DNA from: Nitrospinota bacterium
GTDB taxonomy: Bacteria > Nitrospirota > Thermodesulfovibrionia > Thermodesulfovibrionales > UBA1546
Assembly (NCBI GenBank): GCA_018896985.1
Contig: JAHILQ010000129.1
Span: 1 to 6,639 of the forward strand
Direction: 5' to 3'
Length of the DNA stretch: 6,639 nt
Positions 1 to 5,587 of this stretch are shown one piece after another; position 1 is the stretch's first letter; every line of letters begins with the position of its first letter. The notes under the pieces are model-generated. The model was given only the letters and a program-made list of their open reading frames with translations. It made no database searches and was not told the origin of the DNA. The translations under genes and the position numbers were made by a program.

Positions 1-10
1 ATGCTAAAAT
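1..10 (+). promoter_or_regulatory. Candidate extended -10 promoter of the toxin-antitoxin pair
   Basis: The first ten bases read ATGCTAAAAT, which contains TG-C-TAAAAT, a fair match to an extended -10 element (TGnTATAAT). It lies 21 bases before the antitoxin start codon, which would give a very short leader. Any -35 element is outside the window. The same ten bases recur at 631-640 before yebC. The promoter role is inferred from the motif only. Confidence 0.4.
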
Positions 11-31
11 ATAGAAAAGCGAGGTGACATT
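1..31 (+). repeat. Imperfect direct repeat, copy 1 (leader of toxin-antitoxin pair)
   Basis: Positions 1-31 align with 631-659: the first 11 bases are identical, AAAAG (15-19 versus 645-649) is identical, and the ends (GTGACATT versus GTAACATT) differ at one base. By hand I count 24 matches in 29 aligned positions with one 2-base gap. This copy contains the candidate -10 and the antitoxin ribosome binding site GAGGTGA (21-27). The true left boundary may lie outside the window. Confidence 0.5.
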
Positions 32-262
32 ATGGCTGCAAAAACAAACGAGCTAATTTCAATGGTTGAGTCTTTACCGGTAGATATAAAAACTACATTG
101 GTTGAAAAGATTCTCAACAGCTTACATCCATCGCAAAAAGAAATAGATGCCTTATGGGCAAAAGTAGCTGAAAGAAGGGTTGACGAAATTAAAACCGGCA
201 AAGTCAAAACAATACCCGGCGATAAGGTATTCAGGGAAATTCAGGAAAAATTTCATAGATGA
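32..262 (+). CDS. Antitoxin of a type II toxin-antitoxin pair (addiction module component family)
   Basis: This 76-residue protein resembles the small 'addiction module component' antitoxins (unstable antitoxin family, RelB/ParD-like in role). It is expected to bind and neutralise the toxin encoded next door and to repress its own promoter. The family pattern is visible: a helical N-terminus with SLPVDIKTTLVEKILNSL (residues 14-31), then a charged stretch where ALWAKVAERRVDEIKTGKVK (40-59) matches the usual W..E...R..E...G. pattern, and a C-terminal tail ending in GDKVFREIQEKF, the part that usually wraps around the toxin. The start is supported by GAGGTGA at 21-27, four bases from the ATG. 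Its stop overlaps the toxin start as ATGA, which implies translational coupling with the antitoxin made first. Family assignment is by recognition; the DNA-binding role is inferred from the family. Confidence 0.85.
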   Translation: MAAKTNELISMVESLPVDIKTTLVEKILNSLHPSQKEIDALWAKVAERRVDEIKTGKVKTIPGDKVFREIQEKFHR

Positions 263-552
263 AATATTCTTTTCATCCCGAAGCAAAGGAAGAGCTGCTT
301 GAAGCGATAAATTATTTTGAAGAATGTCGGGCAGGGCTTGGCTTGGAGTTCTCAAGGGAAGTTTTCTCAACAATTCAGCGGATAATCCATTTCCCAGCAG
401 CTTGGTCTAAGTTTTCGGAAAACACGAGAAGATGCTTAACCAATCGTTTCCCATTTGGTGTGATTTATCAGGTCATCGAAGAAGAAGTTACAATAATCGC
501 AGTTATGCAATTAAACAGAGAACCTGAGTATTGGAAAAAGAGAATAAAGTAG
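259..552 (+). CDS. ParE/RelE-fold toxin of a type II toxin-antitoxin pair
   Basis: A 97-residue protein of the ParE/RelE toxin superfamily, full length for the family. Visible hallmarks are the N-terminal FHPEAKEELLEAINYFEE helix (residues 5-22), GLGLEFSREV (26-35), the central basic strand RRCLTNRFPFGVIYQV (57-72), and the C-terminal AVMQLNREPEYWKKRI (81-96), which matches the family's AV.H..R.P.YW..R. The position that is often His is Gln84 here. ParE-type members poison DNA gyrase, while RelE-type members cleave mRNA on the ribosome. The strong RRxLxxRFPFxxxYxV block favours the ParE-like branch, but the target cannot be settled from sequence. The gene overlaps the antitoxin by four bases and has no separate ribosome binding site, so its translation probably depends on the antitoxin. 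It appears intact. Confidence 0.87.
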   Translation: MKYSFHPEAKEELLEAINYFEECRAGLGLEFSREVFSTIQRIIHFPAAWSKFSENTRRCLTNRFPFGVIYQVIEEEVTIIAVMQLNREPEYWKKRIK

Positions 553-581
553 ATCAATTATGAAGAGACATTTGGTCAAAA

Positions 582-600
582 AATAGGGTCAGCGACTATT
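582..600. repeat. Small stem-loop, possible REP-like element
   Basis: AATAGGGTCAGCGACTATT can fold either with AATAG paired to CTATT, or as AATA/TATT plus GTC/GAC around an AGC triloop with a GG bulge. It lies 29 bases after the toxin stop codon and is not followed by a T-run, so it is a poor intrinsic terminator. The shape (imperfect palindrome with a small loop) recalls the REP-type ends handled by REP-associated tyrosine transposases, and I have a general memory of similar AATAG...CTATT sequences in related bacteria. No transposase is present here. The hairpin is seen; the family link is a guess. Confidence 0.35.
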
Positions 601-609
601 AAAAGAAAG

Positions 610-640
610 TTGCCCACAGCGGCAGACAACATGCTAAAAT
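610..640 (+). promoter_or_regulatory. Candidate promoter for yebC and the downstream genes
   Basis: TTGCCC at 610-615 could serve as the -35 element and TAAAAT at 635-640 as the -10, with a TG (632-633) one base upstream forming an extended -10. The spacer is 19 bases, longer than the ideal 17, which the extended -10 could offset. Transcription would start near 647, giving a leader of about 48 bases before yebC. The spacer region contains short inverted repeats (TGCC 611-614 with GGCA 621-624; GTTG 609-612 with CAAC 627-630) that might be an operator. All of this is motif-based inference. Confidence 0.4.
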
Positions 641-659
641 AGTCAAAAGAAGTAACATT
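631..659 (+). repeat. Imperfect direct repeat, copy 2 (upstream of yebC)
   Basis: This stretch matches the toxin-antitoxin leader at 1-31 (11 identical bases first, then AAAAG, then an (A/G)ACATT end). Here the ribosome binding site of copy 1 (GAGGTGA) has become GAAGTAA and no ATG follows; the next bases are GAAAAAGATA. It therefore looks like a degenerate copy of the leader that keeps only the -10-like part. The offset between copies is 630 bases, so the pair brackets the whole toxin-antitoxin cassette. Confidence 0.5.
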
Positions 660-694
660 GAAAAAGATAAAATATTACCTTCCGGAGGATTATA

Positions 695-1450
695 ATGTCA
701 GGACATTCCAAATGGTCTCAGATAAAACATAAAAAGGCTCATACGGACGCAAAAAGGGGCAGGGCCTTTACTAAGATTGTCAAAGAGATAGCGGTTGCGG
801 CAAGGTTCGGAGGCGGCGACCCTGACGGCAATCCAAGATTGCGCACTGCCATAGAAAATGCAAAGGAAGTCAATATGCCCCATGACAATATTAAAAGGGC
901 GATTATGAAGGGCACAGGCGAACTTCCCGGAGTTACATACGAGGAAATCATGTATGAAGGGTACGGCCCTTCCGGCGTTGCCTTAATGATTGAGGTAATG
1001 ACTGACAACAAGAACAGGACTGTTCCGGAGATAAGACATGCAATGGCAAAACACGGCGGGAGCCTCGGCGAAACAGGATGTGTTTCATGGATATTCGATA
1101 AAAAGGGTTATATTCTGGTTAATAAGTCGAAGGCAACGGAAGACTCTGTAATGTCTGCTGCCCTTGATGCAGGGGCTGAGGATATGAAAAACGACCCAGA
1201 AGAAGAAAACTTTGAGATAGTAACCGCACCGGAAGACTTCAATAATGTTAAAGCTGCGCTTGAGAAGGCAAATATTCCCGTTGAGTCAGCTGAAATAACC
1301 ATGCTTCCCAAAAACTATGTAGCGCTGGACGGAAAGGCGGCAGAGCAGATGATTAGGCTTATAGATGCGCTTGAGGACCATGACGATGTCCAGAATGTAT
1401 ATGCAAATTTTGATATTCCTGACGAAGTAACAGAGAAGGTCGGAAAGTGA
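695..1450 (+). CDS. yebC: YebC/PmpR (TACO1) family regulatory or translation factor
   Basis: A 251-residue YebC/PmpR/TACO1 family protein of normal full length. It begins with the signature MSGHSKWSQIKHKKAHTDAK (1-20) followed by RGRAFTKIVKEI (21-32), and continues with NPRLRTAIENAKEVNMPHDNIKRAI (46-70), the YEGYGPSGVA block (87-96), TDNKNRTVPEIRHAMAKHGGSLG (103-125) and GCVSWIFDKKG (128-138). The C-terminal part (P205-N206 and the acidic tail) is also typical. Members were first described as DNA-binding transcriptional regulators (PmpR in Pseudomonas), and mitochondrial TACO1 is a translational activator. Recent work on bacterial members links some of them to relief of ribosome stalling at proline-rich stretches, so a ribosome-associated role is likely but not provable here. 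A strong ribosome binding site (CGGAGGA, 683-689) fixes the start. yebC is often next to ruvC; here it is followed by a DUF502 gene. Confidence 0.97.
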   Translation: MSGHSKWSQIKHKKAHTDAKRGRAFTKIVKEIAVAARFGGGDPDGNPRLRTAIENAKEVNMPHDNIKRAIMKGTGELPGVTYEEIMYEGYGPSGVALMIEVMTDNKNRTVPEIRHAMAKHGGSLGETGCVSWIFDKKGYILVNKSKATEDSVMSAALDAGAEDMKNDPEEENFEIVTAPEDFNNVKAALEKANIPVESAEITMLPKNYVALDGKAAEQMIRLIDALEDHDDVQNVYANFDIPDEVTEKVGK

Positions 1451-1516
1451 TATGGAATTGATGAGATATAACACACTTGCAATATCAATGCCTGTGGATT
1501 TATTATAAATAATAAG

Positions 1517-2134
1517 ATGGTAACTTCTATTCGCGCTACCCTTAAAAGAAAATTTCTTGCCGGGCTGATTGTCTCAATTCCTGCGGTAATTACTGTTCTG
1601 GTCATCGTATGGTTTTTTGAGTTTGTTGACGGCATACTGGGACCCATTTACAACAAGATGTTAGGCTACAATGTGCATGGACTCGGATTCATTTCTGCCG
1701 TAATTTTGATATTTCTTATCGGAATAATATCAACAAATGTATTCGGTAAAAAGGTAATAGAGTTTTTTGAAAAGGCTATTGTCAGAATACCTGTATTCAA
1801 GGGTATTTATACGGCAATAAAACAGCTCGTTGATGCATTTTCTCCTGAAAACAACAGTTCATTTAAAAAGTTTGTGATAGTTGAGTATCCAAGACAAGGA
1901 ACCTATACATTCGGTTTTTTAATTAAGGAATGTACGGTAAAAACAGACAGAACAGGCAAGGAATTATGTCTCAGGGCAGTTTATATCCCCACAAATCATC
2001 TCTATCTTGGTGATATAGTTCTTTTTAATGAAGGTGATGTGTTTTATACAGATATTCCAATAGAAGAGGGGATAAGGATAATGCTTTCAGGCGGCATAGC
2101 AACCCCATCAATGATATCAGAGTCAAAAGAATGA
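1517..2134 (+). CDS. DUF502 family two-pass membrane protein
   Basis: A 205-residue DUF502 protein of unknown function, normal in length. After a short basic N-terminus (RATLKRK) it has a hydrophobic helix at about residues 13-35 containing the family's GL..S.PAVIT pattern, and a second at about 55-75 (GLGFISAVILIFLIGIIS). Next come the conserved RIPVFKGIYTAIKQLVDAF segment (90-108) and a soluble C-terminal domain with TFGFLIKE (131-138), VYIPTNHLYLGDIVLF (155-170) and DIPIEEGIRIMLSGGIATP (179-197). It is predicted to sit in the inner membrane with both ends in the cytoplasm, by the positive-inside pattern. No good ribosome binding site precedes the ATG (only AATAATAAG), so translation may depend on coupling or be weak. 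It overlaps glmU by ATGA, which hints at coordinated expression with cell-wall precursor synthesis, though a functional link is inference only. Confidence 0.9.
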   Translation: MVTSIRATLKRKFLAGLIVSIPAVITVLVIVWFFEFVDGILGPIYNKMLGYNVHGLGFISAVILIFLIGIISTNVFGKKVIEFFEKAIVRIPVFKGIYTAIKQLVDAFSPENNSSFKKFVIVEYPRQGTYTFGFLIKECTVKTDRTGKELCLRAVYIPTNHLYLGDIVLFNEGDVFYTDIPIEEGIRIMLSGGIATPSMISESKE

Positions 2135-3639
2135 AGAACGTAGCTGACAGCAATGTTCTGAAACTTGCAGTGGTTATCCTTGCAGCAGGACGCGGTGAAA
2201 GGATGGGTTCTCCCTTGCCGAAGGTTCTGCATGGGATTTTTGATAAACCTATGCTGCAGTGTGTGATTGATTCCGCATCAGGACTTAAGCCGTCAAAAAT
2301 CGTGATTGTAGTTGGAAAGAATTACGGGGAAATAAAAGATGCTATTAATAAATCCCCCCATCCCCCCTTTATTAAAGGGGGGCGAGGGGGGATTACTAAA
2401 GGGAAACAGAGCAATCTTTCATTTGTTATACAGAAAAAACCCATGGGGACTGGCGATGCGCTCTCTATGACTAAAACATTTCTGAAAGATTTCAGAGGCA
2501 CGATACTCGTATTAAACGGCGATGTCCCGCTCATCACATCAGAGACATTGAAGAAATTTCTGAGTCTGCATCGAAAAGGCAGGAATGATATTTCTCTTAT
2601 CTCTTTTGCTGCAACAAATCCTGCTTCATACGGAAGAATATTAAGGGACAGAAATAGTCGTATTAACTCAATCGTAGAGGATAATGATGCGACAGAGGCT
2701 CAGAGAAAAATCACTGAGGTTAACAGCGGAGTATATGCTATAGAATCCGGCGTCTTATCCTTGCTTAAAGAAATTCCGCTGAATACCGCAAAGGGCGAGT
2801 ATTACCTTACGGATGTTATCGGCATCGCCGGAAACAAGGGCTATAAAATGAACGCCTATTGTATAGGCTCTGAGGATGAGATGATGGGAGTTAATACAGC
2901 ATCCGAACTGATGAAGGCGCGAAAAATATTCAGGGGAAGACTGGCTGATGCCTGGATTAAAAAAGGCGTTACATTTCTTGACCACGATTCAATCTTTATC
3001 TCAGGCAATGTTGTTATAGGAAAGAATACAATTATTTATCCTGATGTCTGTCTTGAAGGCATGACTGAAATAGGCAGCGGATGCACCATATATCCGAATG
3101 TGCGCATTGTTGACAGCGTTATCAAGGATGGAGTTGTAGTGAAGGACTCTACTGTGATTGAGGGGTCTGTTATAAGGGCAAGGGCAGTGGTTGGGCCTTT
3201 TGCTCATATCAGGCCGGGATGCGATATCGGATCTGAGGCAAAGATAGGGAATTTTGTTGAGATAAAAAAATCTGTAATAGGCGACAGGACAAAGGCGTCT
3301 CATCTCAGTTACCTCGGTGACGCCTCAATAGGAAAGGGTGTCAATATCGGAGCAGGCACTATAACATGTAATTATGACGGCAAAAAGAAGAGCAGGACAA
3401 CAATTGAAGACGGCGCTTTTATAGGCAGCGACACTCAGCTAATTGCGCCTGTAAAAGTTGGCAAAGGCGCATATGTAGGCGCTGGCTCTACGATTACCAA
3501 GTGCGTTCCTCCAATGTCTCTTTCAGTGAGCAGGGCAGATCAAAAGAACATAGAGGGATGGGCGATTAAAAGACAGTTCAAAGTTCATCCCGATTTATTC
3601 GGGACAAAATTCAAAGTTAACAAGAAAAAGAGAAAATAG
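2131..3639 (+). CDS. glmU: Bifunctional GlmU: glucosamine-1-phosphate acetyltransferase / GlcNAc-1-phosphate uridylyltransferase
   Basis: GlmU acetylates glucosamine-1-phosphate with acetyl-CoA and then couples the product to UTP, giving UDP-GlcNAc for peptidoglycan and lipid A. The N-terminal nucleotidyltransferase domain shows LAAGRGERM...PKVLH (17-34), GTGDA (106-110), the metal ligand Asp131 in GDVPL, IVEDNDAT (181-188), NSGVY (198-202) and Asn255 in GVNTASEL. The left-handed beta-helix from about 283 on carries the acetyltransferase residues Arg361, Lys379, His391, Tyr394, Asn405 and Lys420, matching E. coli R333, K351, H363, Y366, N377 and K392 with a constant offset of 28. Both active sites therefore look intact. 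At 502 residues it is longer than the ~456 of E. coli; about 19-20 of the extra residues fall at 74-93, where a palindromic repeat is inserted in frame (own entry). The start overlaps the DUF502 stop (ATGA) and has no clear ribosome binding site, suggesting translational coupling. The C-terminus ends in a basic tail (KKKRK). Confidence 0.97.
   Translation: MKNVADSNVLKLAVVILAAGRGERMGSPLPKVLHGIFDKPMLQCVIDSASGLKPSKIVIVVGKNYGEIKDAINKSPHPPFIKGGRGGITKGKQSNLSFVIQKKPMGTGDALSMTKTFLKDFRGTILVLNGDVPLITSETLKKFLSLHRKGRNDISLISFAATNPASYGRILRDRNSRINSIVEDNDATEAQRKITEVNSGVYAIESGVLSLLKEIPLNTAKGEYYLTDVIGIAGNKGYKMNAYCIGSEDEMMGVNTASELMKARKIFRGRLADAWIKKGVTFLDHDSIFISGNVVIGKNTIIYPDVCLEGMTEIGSGCTIYPNVRIVDSVIKDGVVVKDSTVIEGSVIRARAVVGPFAHIRPGCDIGSEAKIGNFVEIKKSVIGDRTKASHLSYLGDASIGKGVNIGAGTITCNYDGKKKSRTTIEDGAFIGSDTQLIAPVKVGKGAYVGAGSTITKCVPPMSLSVSRADQKNIEGWAIKRQFKVHPDLFGTKFKVNKKKRK
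2351..2394. repeat. 44-bp C6/G6 palindromic repeat inserted in frame in glmU
   Basis: The left arm is AAT-C6-AT-C6-TTTA and the right arm is TAAA-G6-CGA-G6-ATT, around a single central T. All 19 possible pairs of the AAT, C6/G6 and TTTA/TAAA blocks match, and only the AT versus CGA spacer is mismatched. In the glmU frame it encodes residues 74-88, KSPHPPFIKGGRGGI, in a stretch with no counterpart in E. coli GlmU. Repeats with C/G runs around TTTA-like centres, and proteins with a matching PPFxKGGxGG peptide, occur as dispersed elements in several Nitrospirota and deltaproteobacterial genomes in my recollection; I could not search for copies. No second copy is in this window. The element is not flanked by obvious terminal duplications. 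Confidence 0.85.
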
Positions 3640-3655
3640 CATGAATTTTTTATTA

Positions 3656-3690
3656 AACTTTCAACTTTTAACTCTTAACTCTTAACTTTT
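3656..3690 (+). repeat. Five-unit heptanucleotide tandem repeat before glmS
   Basis: Five adjacent 7-bp units run without a gap: AACTTTC, AACTTTT, AACTCTT, AACTCTT and AACTTTT (consensus AACTYTY). The array ends five bases before the glmS ATG and fills most of the 56-bp glmU-glmS gap. It contains no purine-rich Shine-Dalgarno, so glmS has no recognisable ribosome binding site. The preceding bases (3641-3655, ATGAATTTTTTATTA) are AT-rich but not in register. Short arrays like this can gain or lose units by replication slippage. Whether the array affects glmS expression is unknown. Confidence 0.85.
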
Positions 3691-3695
3691 GTAAT

Positions 3696-5522
3696 ATGTG
3701 CGGGATAATAGGTTATACAGGTAAAAAGAATGCGGTTTCAATAATACTTGAAGGGCTCAAGCGCCTTGAATACAGGGGCTATGATTCTGCGGGAATCGCA
3801 TTTTTTAATGAAAGAGGCGTAGATATCAGGAAGTGCACAGGGAAGATTAAAGACCTGTATGCGATTATAGACTCTGACAAACCGTTCAGCGCTACCGCCA
3901 TAGGACACACAAGATGGGCGACTCATGGAAAGCCGTCAGAAGAAAATGCACATCCTCACAAGTCAGGCGGGATAATAATTGTGCACAACGGGATAATAGA
4001 AAATTATTTACAGCTTAAAAAGAAACTAATTGAGGAGGGGTATAAATTTACCTCAGAGACCGACACAGAGGTTCTATGCCATCTGATAGAAAAATACGCC
4101 GCTGATTATCCTCTGGAAGATGCTGTCAGAAAAGCGCTTAAAGAGGTCAGGGGCGCATATGCGCTTGCAGTAATAAATGAAAAAGAGCGCGGCAAGATTG
4201 TTGGGGCAAGAAAGGACAGTCCGCTTGTTGTCGGTCTTGGTGACGGAGAATTTTTCCTTGCGTCTGATGTGCCTGCTTTCCTCGGCTATTCACGAGATGT
4301 GATATATCTTGATGATGGAGAGATGGTTATTATGACAGGTGACGGCGTGGTTGTGACAACCCTTGACGGTGTGCCTGTTCAGAAGGAAGTCGTTTCTGTT
4401 TCATGGAGCCCTGCTATGGCTGAAAAAGGCGGTTACAAACATTTTATGCTCAAAGAGATATATGAGCAGCCAAGGGCGATAGCAGATACTTTAAGAGGAA
4501 GGTTTTATCCTGAAAGCGGTCAAGTGAATATGGATGAATTTGGCATAAAAGAGGAAGACCTTAGAAAGGCACAAAAGATTTTCATTGTTGCCTGCGGCAC
4601 GTCATGGCATGCCGCCCTTATCGGAAAATATATGATAGAGGAATTGGCAAGGGTTCCCGTAGAGGTTGATATAGCATCAGAATTCAGATACAGAAACCCG
4701 GTGATTGGGCAGGACAGCCTTTTAGTAGCTATAACGCAGTCAGGAGAAACAGCAGATACTCTTGCAGCCCAAAGAGAAGCCAAGAGGCTCGGGGCAAAGA
4801 CCCTAAGCCTATGCAATGTTGTGGGCAGCACTGCATCAAGAGAGGCTGATGCTGTGTTCTATACTCATTCAGGGCCTGAGATAGGCGTTGCATCAACAAA
4901 GGCATTCACCACACAGATAGTAGGGCTTTATCTCTTTGCGGTAGGACTCGGCAGGCTTAAGGGAACTGTAAACAGTGATTCAGCTATGGGATTGCTCAGG
5001 GATCTCCTTTTTCTGCCGGGGCTGGTTGAGAAGGTTATCGCGGCGGATAATGTAATTGAACGCATAGCAAAGGAACTGTTTAAGGCTGATGATTTTCTGT
5101 ATATGGGGAGGGGGATAAATTATCCAATTGCGCTTGAAGGCGCGCTTAAACTAAAGGAAATATCTTACATTCATGCGGAGGGTTATCCTGCAGGAGAGAT
5201 GAAACATGGCCCGATAGCGCTTGTTGACGAGGATCTTCCCTCTGTATTTTTAGTGCCAGGGGGTAGACTTTATGAGAAAGTTCTATCTAATATAGAAGAA
5301 GTAAGAAGCAGGGGCGGCAGAATTGTAGCAGTAACTGACGAGGGTAACAAAGAGGTATGCAGCCGTTCTGATTATTGCATCTCTGTGCCTGAGACTAATT
5401 CTTTTCTGTCGGCAATTTTGATGGTAATTCCGCTGCAGCTTCTTGCATATCATATAGGTGTGTTGAGAGGATGCGATGTTGACCAGCCGAGGAATCTGGC
5501 TAAAAGTGTAACCGTTGAGTGA
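3696..5522 (+). CDS. glmS: Glutamine-fructose-6-phosphate aminotransferase (isomerizing), GlmS
   Basis: GlmS transfers the amide nitrogen of glutamine to fructose-6-phosphate to form glucosamine-6-phosphate, the entry step to UDP-GlcNAc. The start is fixed by MCGIIGY: Cys2 becomes the N-terminal nucleophile after Met removal. The class II glutaminase domain (about 1-240) shows EYRGYDSAG (25-33), HTRWATHG (71-78, Arg73), HNGIIENY (97-104, Asn98 and Gly99) and SETDTEV (120-126, Asp123). The first SIS domain has ACGTSWHA (299-306) and ITQSGETADT (346-355); the second has GRGINYPIALEGALKLKEIS (471-490) with Glu488, His493, and His504 in EMKHGP. The C-terminal loop DQPRNLAKSVTVE carries Lys603. 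The length of 608 is normal. No glmS ribozyme-type leader could fit the 56-bp upstream gap, and there is no visible ribosome binding site, only the heptad array. It lies directly after glmU, so two of the three enzymes of the pathway are adjacent. Confidence 0.98.
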   Translation: MCGIIGYTGKKNAVSIILEGLKRLEYRGYDSAGIAFFNERGVDIRKCTGKIKDLYAIIDSDKPFSATAIGHTRWATHGKPSEENAHPHKSGGIIIVHNGIIENYLQLKKKLIEEGYKFTSETDTEVLCHLIEKYAADYPLEDAVRKALKEVRGAYALAVINEKERGKIVGARKDSPLVVGLGDGEFFLASDVPAFLGYSRDVIYLDDGEMVIMTGDGVVVTTLDGVPVQKEVVSVSWSPAMAEKGGYKHFMLKEIYEQPRAIADTLRGRFYPESGQVNMDEFGIKEEDLRKAQKIFIVACGTSWHAALIGKYMIEELARVPVEVDIASEFRYRNPVIGQDSLLVAITQSGETADTLAAQREAKRLGAKTLSLCNVVGSTASREADAVFYTHSGPEIGVASTKAFTTQIVGLYLFAVGLGRLKGTVNSDSAMGLLRDLLFLPGLVEKVIAADNVIERIAKELFKADDFLYMGRGINYPIALEGALKLKEISYIHAEGYPAGEMKHGPIALVDEDLPSVFLVPGGRLYEKVLSNIEEVRSRGGRIVAVTDEGNKEVCSRSDYCISVPETNSFLSAILMVIPLQLLAYHIGVLRGCDVDQPRNLAKSVTVE

Positions 5523-5587
5523 TATCCGTTTTAGAAGCAGTATGGACACACATAGTCTATATTTGTTAATCTAAAGAAAGAGCCGTA

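Noticed and set aside
1452..1508. An 18-codon ORF between yebC and the DUF502 gene (MELMRYNTLAISMPVDLL)
   Set aside because: It has no ribosome binding site beyond the end of yebC, no recognised family and no conserved pattern. An ORF this short is expected by chance in a 66-bp gap.
2351..2394. The palindrome as a CRISPR repeat or intrinsic terminator
   Set aside because: It is a single copy without spacers, and it lies within an intact reading frame with no T-run after the G-rich arm.
2371..2394. A G-quadruplex in the G6-CGA-G6 arm
   Set aside because: Only two G-runs are present; the long hairpin with the C-rich arm is the more likely structure.
3640..3695. A glmS ribozyme or GlmY/GlmZ-type leader before glmS
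   Set aside because: The gap is only 56 bp, mostly heptad repeats, far too short for the ribozyme core and without its conserved elements.
4520..4831. Minus-strand ORFs across glmS, glmU, yebC and the toxin-antitoxin region
   Set aside because: They lie opposite clearly coding genes, have no recognisable domains or ribosome binding sites, and their codon patterns follow from the + strand genes.
5523..5587. A terminator between glmS and the helicase gene
   Set aside because: Only weak, mismatched complementarity (TATGGAC with TAGTCTATA) is present and no T-run follows a stem.
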